Source: Alphaproteobacteria bacterium
Lineage (GTDB): Bacteria > Myxococcota_A > UBA796 > GCA-2862545
DNA: 64,000 bases
NCBI GenBank assembly: GCA_020632925.1
Contig: JACKER010000022.1
Location: 62,001-126,000, forward strand
Direction: 5' to 3'
Shown: one piece after another, positions 42,099-52,200 of the stretch
How the letters are laid out: the number at the start of each line of letters is the position of its first letter
How positions within the stretch are numbered: position 1 is the stretch's first letter
Notes under the pieces: generated by a model
What the model was told of the DNA's origin: nothing
The model's database searches: none
Seen by the model: only the letters and a program-made list of their open reading frames with translations
Made by a program: the position numbers and the translations under genes

Positions 42099-42595
42099 GC
42101 GCACCGGATGCCGGCGCGGCGCTCCCTCCGGTCAACGAGCTCTACGCTCGCCACGGCCGTGCGGTGCTGCGCCGGATCCGCAGGTTCTACGATGGTCCGG
42201 AGGCGGAGGAGGTGCTGCACGAGGTCTTCGAGACCCTGCTCCGCCACGGCCACACCTTCCGCGGCGAGGCCAGCCCGACGACCTGGCTGTACCGCGTGAC
42301 CACCCGCCACTGCCTCGGCCGCCTGCGCAACGAGCGCCGTCGCGCCGAGCTCTTCGAGCAGCACGGGGCTCCCGCCTGGGCCGCGCCCGTCACCCCGGCC
42401 GACCAGGAGACGCGGGCGACCCTGGCCCGGCTCTGGAACCAGCTCGACCCCGAGCTGCTGGAGATCGCGGTGTACCACTGGATCGACGGTCTTCCACGGG
42501 ACGACATCGGCGCGCTGCTGGGCGTGACCGGGCGCACCGTGAGCAACCGCCTGCAGCAGCTCGTGAAGCTGGCGCGGGCCGAGGAGGGCGCGTGA
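42095..42595 (+). CDS. ECF RNA polymerase sigma factor
   Basis: 166 residues with region 2 (LYARHGRAVLRRIRRF, then EEVLHEVFETLLRH) and a helix-turn-helix region 4 (DDIGALLGVTGRTVSNRLQQL). GTG at 42095 overlaps the stop of the Cys-repeat gene, and its own stop overlaps the anti-sigma start (both GTGA), so all three are coupled. It probably directs transcription of this operon under envelope or oxidative stress; the target promoters are not known. Confidence 0.9.
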   Translation: MSAPDAGAALPPVNELYARHGRAVLRRIRRFYDGPEAEEVLHEVFETLLRHGHTFRGEASPTTWLYRVTTRHCLGRLRNERRRAELFEQHGAPAWAAPVTPADQETRATLARLWNQLDPELLEIAVYHWIDGLPRDDIGALLGVTGRTVSNRLQQLVKLARAEEGA

Positions 42596-43272
42596 CGCCG
42601 TTCCGACGCGACGGCCACCTCTCGGACCTGGGGCTCGAGCTCCTGGAGGCCGGGGAGATCGGCCGCGAGGTGGTGCAGGAGCACCTCGACGGCTGCGCCA
42701 CCTGCCGCGCGCGCTGGCAGGCGCTGGCCGACGACGACGTCCTGCCGCTCCCCGCGCGACCCACGCCCCGGCCGGCGAACCGTCCGAACCCGGGCTGGCT
42801 GGGCCTCGGAGCCCTGGTCGCTCTGGCGGCGGCCGTGGTGCTCGTCGTCCTGCTCCGGCCCCGGCCGGACACCTTCCGCCCGCGCGGCGGCGACGGGATC
42901 GGCCTCGAGGTGTGGGTCGAGCGCGACGGCCGCAGCGTGCCGCTCGTCGGTGGGGAGTCCGTGGTCCCCGGCGAGCGTCTGGGGTTCCGCATCATCGACC
43001 CGCGCGGTGGGCACCTGCTGGTCGCGGGACGGGACGCCACCGGCGCCTGGTACCCGTGCTGGCCGCCCGACGGGCGCTCCCGGGAGCTCGGACCGAGCGT
43101 CGACCCTCGCCAGCTCGACGCCGCCGTCGCCTTCGACGACGTCCCCGGCGACGAGGAGCTCGTGGCGCTGCGCTGCGTGCGGCCGATCGCGTTGACGTCG
43201 CTGCCTCCCTCCGGGCAACCTCCGGAGGGATGCGTGCAGAGCGTCGTGCGGCTGCACAAGGAGGCCCCGTGA
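42592..43272 (+). CDS. Anti-sigma factor with zinc-finger and extracytoplasmic DUF4384-like domain
   Basis: 226 residues. Near residue 30, HLDGCATCRARW is the HxxxCxxC zinc-binding anti-sigma motif. One membrane helix follows (about 70-90, ALVALAAAVVLVVLL). The periplasmic part has GLEVWVERDGRSV, LVGGESVVPGERLGFRI and VPGDEELVAL, which resemble DUF4384 domains often found beside caspase-like genes. GTG at 42592 and the downstream GTG at 43269 are both GTGA overlaps. It should hold the sigma factor inactive until a signal arrives. Confidence 0.85.
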   Translation: MTPFRRDGHLSDLGLELLEAGEIGREVVQEHLDGCATCRARWQALADDDVLPLPARPTPRPANRPNPGWLGLGALVALAAAVVLVVLLRPRPDTFRPRGGDGIGLEVWVERDGRSVPLVGGESVVPGERLGFRIIDPRGGHLLVAGRDATGAWYPCWPPDGRSRELGPSVDPRQLDAAVAFDDVPGDEELVALRCVRPIALTSLPPSGQPPEGCVQSVVRLHKEAP

Positions 43273-44789
43273 TCGTCGCCGCGCTGGCGTTGGGCGCTCA
43301 CGCCGCTCCGCTGCGGATGGCGGTGCTGGTGGGCAGCAACCAGGGGCGCGGCGCCGAGGCCGACCTGCTCTACGCCGAGCGCGACGCCGAGCGCATGGCG
43401 GAGGTCCTCACGGAGCTCGGTGGCTTCGACGCCGAAGACGTGGTCCTGCTGCGCTCGCCCGGCGCGGAGCGCGTGACGGACGTGCTCGAGGAGATGGGCC
43501 GGCGCGCCTCCTGGGCTCGCTCCCAGGGCGACGAGGCCATGCTGCTCGTCTACTACAGCGGCCACGCCGACGCCGGCGCCCTGCACCTCGGGACCACCGA
43601 CCTGCCGTTGCCGGCCTTCAAGCGCGCGGTCGAGCGGGTGGACGCCGACGTCCGCCTGATGCTGGTGGATGCCTGCCAGTCCGGCGAGCTGACGCGGCTC
43701 AAGGGCGCGTCGCAGGTCGAGCCCTTCACGATCCACGCCGAGGACCGCATCGACTCCGAGGGGCTGGTGATCATCACCGCGAGCTCGCCGGGCGAGGACG
43801 CCCAGGAGTCCGACCGGCTGGAGGGCGGCGTCTTCACGCACCACCTGTTGGCGGGCCTGGTGGGCGCGGCGGACAGCAGCGGCGACGGCGCGGTCACGCT
43901 CACCGAGGCCTTCCGCTACGGGTACGAGGGGACGCTGCGGTCCACGAGCAGCGCGCCGGTCGTCCAGCACCCGAGCTACGCGTTCGACCTGCGGGGCAGC
44001 GACGACCTCGTGCTGACGCGGCTCGACGGGGCCCAGCGCGCGGCCCGGCTCACGTTCGCGGACGGCGGGACCTGGGTGCTGCTCCCGCGCGACGCCCGCG
44101 CCGAGATCCTCGAGGTGACGGTGCCCCCGGGCGGCTCGGTGGCGGTCGCGCCCGGCGAGTGGACGGTCCGGCGGCGGGAGCCCGAGGCCTTGCTCGAGGG
44201 GCGCGTGGACCTGGAGCGCGGCGGCAGCGCCACCGTGTCGCGGGCCGAGCTCGACCCGGTGCCCTACGGCACGACCGTGCGCCGAGGGCTCGACGAAGGG
44301 CGTCACGCGGCCCTCGCGCTCTCGGCCGGCCTGGGTGTCGTCGGTCCGACGCTGCCGGAGCTGCCGTCGTCGCCCGAGCTGGTGGTCGGTGGACGGATGG
44401 ACCTCGAGCCCGTGTCCCTCCTGCTCCGCGTCCACGGCGGCCACGTCCGACACGTCAACGAGGCGCTGACGCTGGACCAGGACCGCGCGGGCGTCGACCT
44501 CGGCGCGGTGAAGTGGATGGACGTGGGTCGGTTCGCGCCGGGCGTCGGTGTGCAGGTGGGCGCCGATCTGGTGCGCCAGCGGTACCAGACCGCGGGCACC
44601 GCCCCCGATCACGTGGGCGCGGTCGGCCGGATCGGGCCGTGGCTGGGGGCGGAGCTGCTCGCGTCGGGCCGGACGTCGCTGTCCCTCGGCGGAGGGGTCG
44701 ACGTGGCGCTGTACCGCGAGCTCGACGGCGGCTTCACGGCCCAGCCGGTGCCCCACGGATCGCTGCAGGGAGTCGTCTATGTCCGCTAG
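43269..44789 (+). CDS. Caspase-like (C14) peptidase with signal peptide and C-terminal beta domains
   Basis: 506 residues. A signal peptide (MIVAALALGAHA) suggests export. The caspase fold has LLVYYSGHADAG with His99 and LMLVDACQSGEL with Cys136, the catalytic dyad. The C-terminal ~270 residues are beta-rich, ending with alternating strands and Tyr-rich turns that may form a barrel or propeller. An exported caspase is unusual; it may act in periplasmic proteolysis or cell death. GTG at 43269 overlaps the anti-sigma stop (GTGA), placing it under the sigma factor's control. Confidence 0.85.
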   Translation: MIVAALALGAHAAPLRMAVLVGSNQGRGAEADLLYAERDAERMAEVLTELGGFDAEDVVLLRSPGAERVTDVLEEMGRRASWARSQGDEAMLLVYYSGHADAGALHLGTTDLPLPAFKRAVERVDADVRLMLVDACQSGELTRLKGASQVEPFTIHAEDRIDSEGLVIITASSPGEDAQESDRLEGGVFTHHLLAGLVGAADSSGDGAVTLTEAFRYGYEGTLRSTSSAPVVQHPSYAFDLRGSDDLVLTRLDGAQRAARLTFADGGTWVLLPRDARAEILEVTVPPGGSVAVAPGEWTVRRREPEALLEGRVDLERGGSATVSRAELDPVPYGTTVRRGLDEGRHAALALSAGLGVVGPTLPELPSSPELVVGGRMDLEPVSLLLRVHGGHVRHVNEALTLDQDRAGVDLGAVKWMDVGRFAPGVGVQVGADLVRQRYQTAGTAPDHVGAVGRIGPWLGAELLASGRTSLSLGGGVDVALYRELDGGFTAQPVPHGSLQGVVYVR

Positions 44790-45546
44790 GGTCCTCCCGT
44801 TCTTCCTCCTGATGGGCTGCGGCGGGCTCGCCGGTGCGGACTGGCGTGGCGAGCGCCTGTTCTCGATCAGCGGCGACGTGCTCTCCCTCGAGCCCGTGGA
44901 CCTCTCCGGCAACTTGCGGGTCGCGCTGTTCTGGGCCTGGAACGAGGATCAGCCCGTCGAGCAGTCGGTGGTCGTCGAGACCTCCTTCCCCGCCCACTAC
45001 CAGCTCGACGTCTACGCGTGGCCGCCCGAGGAGGCGATGTTCACCGCGCCGTGGAGCAACGTCGAGCTCGCGATCGGCGTGCCCCTGCTCTACGACGACG
45101 CGGACGACGACGGACGGTACGATCCGGGCGAGGCGTTGGTGGGCGGGCCGCAGGAGTCGGGCGTGCTCTACGTCCCGCCGCTCGACGACGGCGAGGTGGT
45201 GATCGACGAGCAGCTGGTCGACGGGAGGAGCGAGGAGGCGACGCTCACGAGCGGCTTCCACGCCGTCACCAACGATCTGCAGTCCGCCCTCTGCGGCGAG
45301 GTCGCGCTGCAGCCGGAGCTCGTCCGCCAGGAGGTGCCCCGCACCGACCTGTACGTCGGACCGTTCTGGATCCACTTCACCGACTGGAACTGCGACCAGG
45401 TGCTGACGGAGTGGACCGACGCCTGCCCGACCGATCCGGGCGACCCCCTGTTCGTCGAGTTCTGTCTCGAGCAGGCCCAGCTGCTGCCCGACGGCAGCTA
45501 CCCCTGCGCCGACGTCTGCGCCGAGCTCATGGACACGGCTCCCTGA
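44779..45546 (+). CDS. Lipoprotein, unknown, last gene of the sigma/caspase operon
   Basis: 255 residues with lipobox LLMGC (MSARVLPFFLLMGC). Its ATG overlaps the caspase gene by 11 bases. A beta-sandwich-like N-terminal half (about 25-130) contains a Ca-loop-like DDADDDGRYDPGE. The C-terminal third has six Cys residues. No family was recognised. The operon order suggests a partner or substrate of the caspase. Confidence 0.6.
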   Translation: MSARVLPFFLLMGCGGLAGADWRGERLFSISGDVLSLEPVDLSGNLRVALFWAWNEDQPVEQSVVVETSFPAHYQLDVYAWPPEEAMFTAPWSNVELAIGVPLLYDDADDDGRYDPGEALVGGPQESGVLYVPPLDDGEVVIDEQLVDGRSEEATLTSGFHAVTNDLQSALCGEVALQPELVRQEVPRTDLYVGPFWIHFTDWNCDQVLTEWTDACPTDPGDPLFVEFCLEQAQLLPDGSYPCADVCAELMDTAP

Positions 45547-45569
45547 GATCGGGGATCGGGTAGCGAAGC

Positions 45570-45623
45570 AGCCTCCTTCTACGGTATCCTCGACAGAAGG
45601 ACGCTCCTCTCTCCTCGGAGGCT
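45570..45623 (+). promoter_or_regulatory. Leader hairpin pairing the ribosome site of the Gly-rich gene
   Basis: AGCCTCC (45570-45576) is complementary to GGAGGCT (45617-45623), whose GGAGG is the Shine-Dalgarno for ATG 45627. An inner stem CCTTCT/AGAAGG (45575-45580 with 45595-45600) shares two bases with the outer. When the outer stem forms, translation should be blocked. Confidence 0.5.
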
Positions 45624-45626
45624 CTG

Positions 45627-45935
45627 ATGCCCGGCAAGACCCGCCCGCCGCCCAAGGGATTCTCGGACCCGCACGGCACGATCTCGAACATCGGGTACTT
45701 CCCGGATCAGCAGCAGGGCTACGGCAACTGCGGCTTCCAGGACCTGGTGTACCGGCCCGAGTCCCAGCCGCAGCCCAGCCTGCTCGGCGGTGGCATCGGC
45801 GGCATGCTCGGCGGGATCGTCGGCGGCATCGGCTCGATGCTGGGCGGCAAGACGCCGGTGTTCAACCGGGAGGCCCAGCCGCCCGCGAGCTGCCCCGCGC
45901 CTGCGCCGACCGGCCCGAAGACCTACTCGGTCTGA
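45627..45935 (+). CDS. Small Pro/Gly-rich protein, unknown
   Basis: 102 residues. The N-terminal part is Pro/Gln/Tyr-rich; the centre is a Gly-rich hydrophobic stretch (GGGIGGMLGGIVGGIGSMLGG), similar to glycine-zipper membrane segments. Two Cys residues. No signal peptide. It lies 20 bases before the kinase-ATPase gene, so they may be co-transcribed. Its ribosome site can be sequestered by a leader hairpin. Confidence 0.55.
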   Translation: MPGKTRPPPKGFSDPHGTISNIGYFPDQQQGYGNCGFQDLVYRPESQPQPSLLGGGIGGMLGGIVGGIGSMLGGKTPVFNREAQPPASCPAPAPTGPKTYSV

Positions 45936-45955
45936 CGCGGCGACCCAGGAGCTGA

Positions 45956-48900
45956 ATGTCGCGTCTCGGTCCGATCCGGCTCGACAGGGTCATCGGTCGA
46001 GGCGCCATGGGCGTCGTCTGGCGTGGCCTGCACGTCGATCTCGACCTGCCCGTCGCCGTGAAGGTGGACCTCAGCGGCCGCGCCGGCACCGAGCTGTTCC
46101 TGCACGAGGTGCGGCTCATGTCGCAGCTCGAGCACCCGAACGTGGTGCGGGTGGTGGACCACGGCCTGATCGACGCGCGCACCGCGGGCGAGGATCTGCC
46201 GTCGGGCGCCCGCTTCCTGGTGATGGAGCTGTGCGACGGCGGCAGCCTCTCGGGCCGCGGCGCCCAGACCTGGCCAGAGCTGCGTGACGCCACGCTCGGC
46301 ACGCTGGCCGGCCTCGCCCACGCGCACGGCCGCGGCATCGTCCATCGCGACATCAAGCCGGGGAACCTGCTCTTCCACGGCGATCGGGTGGTGGTCTCGG
46401 ACTTCGGGGTCAGCGCCCGCGGGGTCGAGCGCGACGGGCTGCTCGCGAACCACCTCGTCGGCACGCCGCGGTTCATGGCGCCCGAGCAGATCGACGGGGA
46501 CATCCGCGCCCAGGGGCCGTGGACCGACATCTACGCGCTGTGCGTGATGCTGTGGCAGTACGTCACCGGCGGCCACCCCTACGGACCGTCCCGCACGACG
46601 GACGAGATGATCCTCAAGCACGTGACCGCGCAGCCGGTCCCGTTCGTGCCGACCACGGCGGTCCCGGCAGGGCTCGAGGACGTGCTGCGGCAGGGGCTCG
46701 AGAAGGTGGGCCCCCGCCGCTTCGCGTTCGCGGCCGACATGGCGGCACGCATCGAGGAGCTCGGCGGCGACGACCTCGTCGGGCCCGCCATGGCGCTCGA
46801 CGAGCCCGACGCACCGACCCTCGCGGGCACGCCGAGCGGCGCGCCGTCACGGTCCCGTCGCTCCACCCGCTCGCTGCCCGAGGGCGAGCCGCTCGACCCG
46901 CCCACCCGCGGCGGGAGCACCGTGCGGCAGCTCGGGCTGCGCGACCGTCGCTACGAGGCGGCCGCGGTCTCCCTGTGGGGGCTGCGCGAGGTCCCGCTGG
47001 TCGATCGGGCCACGGAGCGCTCCGCGCTGGCGGACACCTTCCGCGAGGTCTCCTCCACCGGCCAGTCGCGGGTGCTGGTGCTGAGCGGCTCGGGCGGGAC
47101 GGGCAAGTCGCGCCTGTCCCAGTGGCTCTCGCGTCGCCTGCACGAGCGGGGCGAGGCCTGGGTGTTCGAGGCCTGGCACAGCCCCGAGCCCGACCCGGGG
47201 CACGGCCTGTGGGCGATGCTGGCGCGGGAGCTCGGCGTGGACGGCGTCGATCTCGAGGAGGTCGAGGAGCGCATCCTGGAGCGCCTCGGCGACGCAGACC
47301 TGGCCGCGGACCTCGCCGGTGCCGTACCCCAGGCCACCCACCCGCTGCCGTCGCGCGCCCGCTGGTACCTGTTGGAGCGCCTCCTCCGCCACTACGCCGC
47401 CGACCGACCGGTGCTGCTCGTCGTGGAGGACGCCGCGTGGGCGGCGGAGGCCCTCGAGTTCGTGCGCGAGCTGACGCGCCGCCAGCTCGGTCACCCGGCA
47501 CCCATCCTGGTGCTGATCAACGTGCGGGACACGAGCCTGGTGGACCGGCCCCAGGAGCAGGCGCTCCTCGAGCAGCTCGCCCGCCACGGCGCCCGCACGC
47601 TCGAGATCGGCGACCTGGACCCCGAGCACGCCTCGCTCCTCATCCGCGAGCACCTCGGCTTGTCCGGCGAGCTCGCGGTCGACGTGGAGGCGAGGACGGG
47701 CGGCAACCCGCTGTTCGCCACGCAGCTCGTGGGGCACTGGCTCGACCGGGGTCTGCTGCGAGCGGGCCGACGCGGGCTCGAGCTCGCGACCGACCGGATC
47801 GAGGTGCCGTCGCAGCTCACCGATGTCTGGGGATCGCGGCTGGACGCGCTGCTCGACGGCCGGCCCGCCGACGACGCGATCGCGCTCGAGATCGCGGCCT
47901 GGATCGGGATGGACGTGGACCTCGCCGTGTGGCGCGGCGCCTGCCACCGCGCGGGGCTGCACCCCTCGCCCGACCTCGTCGACGCGCTGCTGGTCCGTCG
48001 CTTCGTCCGCGGTGGCGCGCTGCCGCTCGAGCGGATCCGGTTCGTCCACGGGCTGTTGCGGGAGGCGCTGCGCTCGCGTTCGGAGCAGGCCGGACGTGGC
48101 AGCCGCCTGAACAGCGCCATCGCCGACGTCCTGCGGGGTGGGGACCCCGATCGGCTCGGCGGGCACCTGCTGGCCGCGGGTCGTCTGCGCGAGGCGGTGC
48201 CGGTGCTGTGGGCGGCGGCGGATCGCCAGCTCGAGAGCCACGACGTGCGGGAGCGGACGCGGCTCGACCTGCTGAACCGGACGATGGACGCGGTGGGGCT
48301 GCCGGACGCGGCCGCCGAGCGTGGCCGGCTCGAGCTCCTCGAGGGCCAGCTGCTCCTGCTGCAGGGCCGATACGACCTGGCCGACCGCCTGTCCGCTCGC
48401 CTCGAGAAGGCCGCGCGGCGCCACGGCTGGGAGGACGTGCTGCCGCGGTCGCTGCGCATGGGCGGACGCGCGAACATGGTGCTCGGCGAGCGCGAGCACG
48501 CGCTCGACCTGCTGGACGAGGCCGAGCGGCTGTTCGAGCAGCGCGGGGAGCGGGACTCCTCGGCGGACTGCTGGGGGGCCATCGGCGACGTGCTCACCCA
48601 GCTCGGGCGCCTCGACGACGCCGAGCAGGCCTACGTGTTCGCCGAACGCGCCGCCGACGCACGGGTGCGGGTGGCCGCCCGCCTCGGGCTCGCGCGGCTG
48701 GCGAAGCGCCGCGGCGACGTGGAGCAGGCGCTCGCCTGGCTGCTGCCCGAGGACGACCTGAAGCAGGGCATCCTGCGGGGCCAGCTGGCGCCGATGGAGA
48801 ACGAGCGCGGCGAGATCCTGCGAGCGCAGGGGCGCAACGAGGAGGCCGAGCGGACGTACGAGCGGGCCGCCGGGCTGTATCGGGCCTTCGGCAACCCGCG

Positions 48901-49246
48901 CGCGGCGTATCCGCTGCTCAACCTCGGTCTGCTCCAGGTGCAGCGCGGGGAGTGGCAGGGCGCGCGGGACGCCATGGAAGGCCTGATGCGGGACCTCGCG
49001 GGCACCGAGCAGCCGCAGCTGACCTGCTTCGCCCGCGGGGTGCTGCTGCCGGCGCTGGCGGGGCTGGGCGACGTGGATTCGTTCGCCGCCCAGGCGCGGG
49101 CGCTCCTCGACTACCTGACGCAGACGCCATTGCGCGAGCCCGATCTCGCGCGTCTCCTCGACCAGGCCGCGGAGCTCGCGACGAGGGTCCCGGGCGCCGA
49201 GGCGTGGGTGGTGCCGCTCCGCAAGGCCGTCACGACCCTGCGCTGA
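45956..49246 (+). CDS. Ser/Thr kinase fused to AAA-type ATPase and TPR-like repeats
   Basis: 1096 residues. The N-terminal kinase domain (1-270) has IGRGAMGVVW, VAVKVD, HRDIKPGNL, SDFGVS and MAPEQI. Then a P-loop ATPase (about 345-660) with GSGGTGKSRLS and a Walker B-like VLLVVEDAAWA; this is the AAA_16 type found in kinase-signalling proteins. The last ~400 residues are helical TPR-like repeats. Such proteins resemble STAND regulators coupled to a Hanks kinase. AGGAG precedes ATG at 45956. No membrane segment. Confidence 0.9.
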   Translation: MSRLGPIRLDRVIGRGAMGVVWRGLHVDLDLPVAVKVDLSGRAGTELFLHEVRLMSQLEHPNVVRVVDHGLIDARTAGEDLPSGARFLVMELCDGGSLSGRGAQTWPELRDATLGTLAGLAHAHGRGIVHRDIKPGNLLFHGDRVVVSDFGVSARGVERDGLLANHLVGTPRFMAPEQIDGDIRAQGPWTDIYALCVMLWQYVTGGHPYGPSRTTDEMILKHVTAQPVPFVPTTAVPAGLEDVLRQGLEKVGPRRFAFAADMAARIEELGGDDLVGPAMALDEPDAPTLAGTPSGAPSRSRRSTRSLPEGEPLDPPTRGGSTVRQLGLRDRRYEAAAVSLWGLREVPLVDRATERSALADTFREVSSTGQSRVLVLSGSGGTGKSRLSQWLSRRLHERGEAWVFEAWHSPEPDPGHGLWAMLARELGVDGVDLEEVEERILERLGDADLAADLAGAVPQATHPLPSRARWYLLERLLRHYAADRPVLLVVEDAAWAAEALEFVRELTRRQLGHPAPILVLINVRDTSLVDRPQEQALLEQLARHGARTLEIGDLDPEHASLLIREHLGLSGELAVDVEARTGGNPLFATQLVGHWLDRGLLRAGRRGLELATDRIEVPSQLTDVWGSRLDALLDGRPADDAIALEIAAWIGMDVDLAVWRGACHRAGLHPSPDLVDALLVRRFVRGGALPLERIRFVHGLLREALRSRSEQAGRGSRLNSAIADVLRGGDPDRLGGHLLAAGRLREAVPVLWAAADRQLESHDVRERTRLDLLNRTMDAVGLPDAAAERGRLELLEGQLLLLQGRYDLADRLSARLEKAARRHGWEDVLPRSLRMGGRANMVLGEREHALDLLDEAERLFEQRGERDSSADCWGAIGDVLTQLGRLDDAEQAYVFAERAADARVRVAARLGLARLAKRRGDVEQALAWLLPEDDLKQGILRGQLAPMENERGEILRAQGRNEEAERTYERAAGLYRAFGNPRAAYPLLNLGLLQVQRGEWQGARDAMEGLMRDLAGTEQPQLTCFARGVLLPALAGLGDVDSFAAQARALLDYLTQTPLREPDLARLLDQAAELATRVPGAEAWVVPLRKAVTTLR

Positions 49247-49248
49247 CC

Positions 49249-52200
49249 TCACTCGCGGAGGCGACCGACCGAGTCCGCGAGCAGCTCGGGGAACGGCGTG
49301 AGGGTCTGGCCCCACGCCATCCAGCGGTCGGCGGAGGCGTCGTCGCCCGCGCGGATCGCGGCGTCCATCGCGCTCAGCGTCACCAGCAGCACCTGGCCGT
49401 GACGGGTCTGCTCGGGGAGCGTCGCCGCCACCTCGGCCGCCCGGCGGAAGTGGCGATCGGCGTCCCTGCCCTCGCCGGCCACGACCAGCGCGTGCCCGCG
49501 AGCGACCAACAGCCCGAGCCACTCCTCCGGCTCGAGCCCGGACGGCCGCTCGAGCGAGGGCAGATCGGGCAGATCCTCGCGCAGGTGGCGCCCGAGCTCG
49601 GGATCGTCGGGGTGCTGGAAGGCCGAGGCGCCGAAGGACCGCGCGAAGAGCTGCACGAAGTCCGGGCGGGCCCGCAGCGCGCGCACCCTGGACGCGTCGC
49701 CGGTGCGCAGCAACGCCGGCAGGTCGTCCTCGTCGACGGCGGCGAGCGCTCGGGCCACGGCGGGAGCGTCACCCGCGGCCTCGGCCTCCGCGAGCCGCCC
49801 CCTCGGGTCCTCGGGAGCGGCAGGGGCCGGGGGCACCTCGCGGAGCACCGCGCCCTCGACCCCCAGCGAGCGCAGCAGCAGGCGCGTGAGCTGCGCGTCG
49901 CCCTCGTCGTGTCCGCGCAGCACGAGCCACGCGTCCGTCTCCGGGACGTCCCGCGACGACAACCACGCGCGGGAGGCGTCGTCGACGCCGCACCGGAGCT
50001 CCGGCTCGCCCGCCGATGCCCACCACCGCAGCTCGCGGCCGACGGCCGGCACCGGGTCGGGCAGGGCCAGCGGCTGGGTCTCGATCGGCACGTCGCACCG
50101 AGCCTCGAGCGTCACCACCCGGCCGCCGCCCGTCCCGCGGAGCCGCGAGGCCGCGAGCCGTCGCCCCTCCTCGTCCTCCACCGACACCGAGAGGCCCGCG
50201 CCCCACTCCAGCCGGTCCAGCGTGCCCTCCAGCTCGACCCGGAGCCAGGGCCCCACGGTCCGCAGGGGGACCCGCAGGATCTCGCGGTCCTCGGCGTTCT
50301 CGATCCACCAGCCGTCCAGCCGCCGTTGGACGCCATCCCTCGCCAGGAGCTCGATCTCGGGCCGCTCCTCGGTGAGGTCGAGCGCGACGCGCGACGCTGC
50401 CACCCGCGCCCACCGGTCGGCCTCTGGCAGCGCGACCCCGATCCCCGCCAGCCGGTCGGCCCACGCCGTCGCATCGCCGAAGCGACGAACGGACGCAGCG
50501 GATCGGGCAGCCGACGTCCAGGCCTCCGCGGCGAGCGCGGGGTCGATGTCCGCCGCAGCCCGGAGGTGCTCCTCCGCGGCCCGCCCCGCCGACAGCCTGC
50601 CCGCGGCCAGGTGCGCGCGGGCTGCCACGTCCCCAGCGCCGCCCTCCATCGCGATCACGGTCTCCAGGCCCGCGATCGCACCGTCGGTCACCCCGAGCTC
50701 CGCCAGCTCGATCGCGCGCCGGACGAGCGGGTCGGGCTCGGTCGACGAGGTCTGGCGCGGAGTGGGTGGCATCGGCGCGCTCCCGGCCCCCAGCGCGAAC
50801 CGGCGCCCGTCGGGACGGAGCACCAGCACCTCCGCTCGACCATCCTCCTCCCGGTCGAACGCCGCCACCAGCCGTGCGCCGCCCAGCACGGCCATGGCGA
50901 AGCGCTCCCCCGGCAGCTGGCGAGCCACGAGGATCCGGTCCGTACCCCCCACCAGCAGATCCAGCCTGCCGTCCCCGTCCAGGTCGCGGACGACCGGGGA
51001 CAGGTAGCCGTCCAGGCGTCGTTCGAGCTGGACCGCGAGGTGATCCTGGTCCCAGGCGTACAGGCGGATGCCGGCGGGGAGCCCCATCGGGTCGCCGCTC
51101 GGGAACACCAGGCGGCTGCCGAAGGGCGCTCCCGTCGCCACGAGCAGCCAGTCCCGCTCGCCCACGCGGACGGCTCGCGTGCGGCCCTGCGCCCCGTCCC
51201 GGACGTGGGTGAGCAGCGAGCCGTCGGCGCGCTCCACGCGGAAGTCGAAGCCACCCCAGGCGCCCACGCCGTAGGCGCGCTCCAGCGGAGGGATGCCGTC
51301 CACCTCGGCCTCCACCAGCCCGTCCGCCGTCCCGAGCGCCACCACGGGGACCGAGACCGGCACGAGCTCGCTGGTCTCCGGGCGAAAGCGGATGACGCCG
51401 CCGGGGTAGGTGCCGAGCCACCAGTCGTCGTCCACGCGAACGCTCAGCGACATGTAGGGGGGACTCGCCCGGATGGCGCCCGTGCGCAGGTCGACCGTCT
51501 GCCCGCCCCCGTACAGCCACGGCGTTCCCTCGACGTGCTGCTTGCCGACGACGACGTCCGACGCGAGCACCTCTGTGGCCCGCATCGTGTCCGGGTCCAC
51601 CCGCACCACGTCGGTCCCGATCTGCGCGACGAGCGCACGGCCGCCGGGCAGGTCGACCTCCCAGAGCTGGTCGAGCGCGGACGGGACCTCCAACGCGCTC
51701 CGCCAGTGTTCGACCAACGGCCACAGGTCCGCGTCCTCCTCCAGCACCGGGTCGTCGAGCTCGCCGAACCACCAGGCGCCCTCGGCGGCCAGCCGCCTCC
51801 CCTCACCCGCCGCCCGCACCTCGGGGGCATGCTCCCGGGCGAGCGTCGAGACCGCCGCCACGCTCTCGTCCCGCTGGGCGCGCCGGAGCTCGTCCGCGAG
51901 CGCGAGCAACACCTGACCCTCGGCTTGTGCCGCCCGCGGAGCCGCCATCCAGGCCCGTCCGACGGCGTCGAGCGAGACCTCCGGATCCCCGTGGGACATC
52001 TCGGCCCTCGCCAGCCATCCCCGGGACAGCGCCGTGGTCTGCTGCACCTCCGGGAGCTGCGCCACCCGCTCGAACAGCGCGCGGGCCTCGTCCGACCGTC
52101 CCGCCGCCTGCAGCTCCCTGGCGCGATCGAGGGCCGCGCCGACGCGGCGATCGGCGGTCTGCTCCCGCTCGACCTCGGACGCGGTGATCCGCGATGCACG

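Noticed and set aside
43269..44789. Anti-phage caspase system
   Set aside because: No nuclease, pore, CHAT/TPR or sensing ATPase typical of known defence caspases in the operon; the signal peptide argues against a cytosolic defence role, so it is reported only as a sigma-linked unit.
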